From assembly GCA_905221605.1 (NCBI GenBank), contig CAJNDS010000929.1, positions 1 through 50,594 of the forward strand: DNA of 50,594 nt. The letters are read 5' to 3'. The notes under the pieces are model-generated. The model was not told where the DNA came from. It made no database searches and worked only from the letters and a program-made list of their open reading frames with translations. Below are positions 49,417 to 50,594 of this stretch, one piece after another. The position numbers were made by a program, and so were the translations under genes. This DNA is from Symbiodinium natans. Its lineage: Eukaryota; Sar; Dinophyceae; Suessiales; Symbiodiniaceae. The stretch's first letter is position 1; every line of letters begins with the position of its first letter.

Positions 49417-49988
49417 ATGGCGAAGGCCCTGGGCCCGGCTACGCCGGCGGTTGTGGTCGCTTTCCTCAGCTTTCTGTGGGCGCTGGCGCATGCGCAATGC
49501 CCAGATGACACCTGCCTCTTGCAGTCCGTGAAGAAGCAAACCCCTGGATGGAACGAAGCCCAGGGAGGCCGGGGTGACTGTTTCGCCTTGTGGAGCAGTC
49601 AATAACTCTAGCTTCGTCTTGCTGTAACTTCCCTCAAACGTCTTTGCTACAGCCAAATATTGGAGAGTATGTTTTGACATCTCACTCTTATCGTGTCAGA
49701 CTGTCAGGAACGAGCTGCTATTGGACCTGTCATTCGGTCGGACTGACTTGTGACAGAACGAAGATGACTACCATCAACTCTTCGCAGGCCATTTATGATG
49801 TGGTGTCGGAGCATTTCGGTGAACACTGCAAGGCCGGGTTCGAAAAAGCAGATCAATTGGGAATCCTGTATGCCGGAGGAGGGGACAGAAATCGTTGCGC
49901 GTACTTCGACTCGGAGAGCGATTATTTCGATTGTGAAGATCCCATCAGCGGTGCCACCAATTCTTATTCCGTGTGCTACTGCAGCTAG
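49417..49988 (+). CDS. Small secreted cysteine-rich protein, probably two exons
   Basis: The ATG at 49417 begins a clear signal peptide: charged start MAKALG, hydrophobic VVVAFLSFLWALAHA, likely cut before QCPDDTC. The first frame ends at a stop at 49603-49605. A second frame, open from about 49588 to the TAG at 49986-49988, continues with protein-like sequence: NIGEYVLTSHSYRVRL, then SCYWTCHSVGLTCD, AGGGDRNRCAYFDSES and YSVCYCS. The second part has eight cysteines, even in number and spaced as for disulphides. An intron joins the frames best if GT at 49528 and AG at 49651-49652 are used (125 bases, phase 0); other splice pairs or a frameshift are possible. The C-x3-C-x6-C pattern recalls cysteine-rich tails of some glycosyltransferases, but this is weak. 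The likely location is extracellular or in the secretory pathway. The function is unknown. Confidence 0.6.
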
Positions 49989-50594
49989 TCGGCCTCAGCC
50001 ACGCCATGGTTTGGACCCTTTGCCAGAGGAACAGCCGCCAAAGAGTAGCTTGCATGCTTGGCAGAGACAGATCAAGCCAAAACACGAGTGCATGCCTTTG
50101 CGCATGTGGCCTTTGCCCAACACGAAATGGCCCTGCAAGGTGAAAGGAAAAGCGACTAAGAGGAGATTGAGCGTTGTAATCTGTTGGTTCTTTGATTTCG
50201 GAGAGGACTCTTTTTCTGGCGGTTGTTGTGCATTGGCACTGTGCTGCAATTTTTCATGGCTATCGTGCGGCTACTACACAGGGCCTGTGATTAGACAATG
50301 GATTGAGGTAGATAATGGATTGAGGCCATTCATTCACTCTTATGGGGTCTCCGATTCAACAAAAATCTAATATTTTAATATATCAATGGGCTAATGGGCG
50401 AAATAATATGTTTATATTATTTTCTATTTTTGGTTCGTTCATGTATTAAATTCATTTCTTTCATTCTCTTCATTATATTTTAGAATTAGTCATAAATGAA
50501 GGGAATGAATATAATGACAATATATTAAATTACTGAACGAAATTAATCTTAGAAATTCTTTTCTATTTGGTATTCGTCTGATTATGTAGCTTAC
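49989..50594. other. 3' flank, increasingly AT-rich
   Basis: No gene is called. Up to about 50370 the frames are short and overlap on both strands. From 50360 the sequence is strongly AT-rich (ATATTTTAATATATC, TTATATTATTTTC), unlike the rest of the single-copy part. Confidence 0.5.

Noticed and set aside
48898-49680. Minus-strand frame of 260 codons rich in Pro and Lys
   Set aside because: Half of it comes from the G/T-rich low-complexity stretch, and the rest is antisense to a clear signal peptide and secreted protein on the plus strand.
1-50594. Dinoflagellate spliced-leader gene or acceptor copy
   Set aside because: Looked for a TAGCCATTTTGGCTCAAG-like sequence on both strands by eye and saw none; absence by eye is not proof.

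Overview
The window looks like nuclear DNA of a eukaryotic microalga, most probably a dinoflagellate. Interstitial TTTAGGG/CCCTAAA arrays are scattered throughout, most genes are buried in long tandem and segmental duplications, intron-like segments interrupt short exon-like blocks, and the one long gene fuses a seven-helix MHYT sensor region to an algal-type SHQW domain. No bacterial operon structure, rRNA, intact tRNA or CRISPR array is visible. The taxonomic call is an inference from these traits; I see no spliced-leader sequence that would settle it.

Positions 1-39300 are almost entirely repeats. Two ~2.5-kb tandem blocks (1-2490 and 3095-5578) are followed by three copies of a ~9-12 kb superunit: A about 5546-16020, B about 16109-24960, C about 25005-37070. 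A full superunit holds, in order: a fold-back pseudogene, an AT-rich stretch made of a degenerate ~70-bp repeat, a (TA)n tract, a decayed relative of a 211-codon ORF, an array of 1.65-kb units each with an intact 211-codon ORF, a chimeric unit with another decayed ORF, and a G-rich region full of TTTAGGG variants. Nine intact copies of the 211-213 codon ORF are present (two in the first tandem blocks, then two, two and three in superunits A, B and C), with about ten broken copies between them. The family is unknown to me.

Inside superunit B a 2.88-kb AT-rich segment (16109-18985) is bounded by inverted terminal repeats and sits in a (TA)n tract. The matching place in superunit C (about 37071-37105) has uninterrupted flanks, like an empty site. 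The segment carries a ~580-bp palindrome and no protein-coding ORF, which suggests a non-autonomous mobile element.

From about 39300 the sequence becomes mostly single-copy. It holds an exon-like remnant (39320-39526), a broken gene for a probable extracellular protein with a 15-bp repeat encoding a Ser/Pro/Thr-rich stalk (40133-41583), long gene-poor stretches with telomere-like repeats, an intact 742-codon gene for an MHYT-SHQW membrane protein (45931-48159) and a small secreted cysteine-rich protein gene, probably with one intron (49417-49988). I see no functional pathway linking these genes. The repeat-rich left part appears to be shaped by unequal recombination and element insertion.
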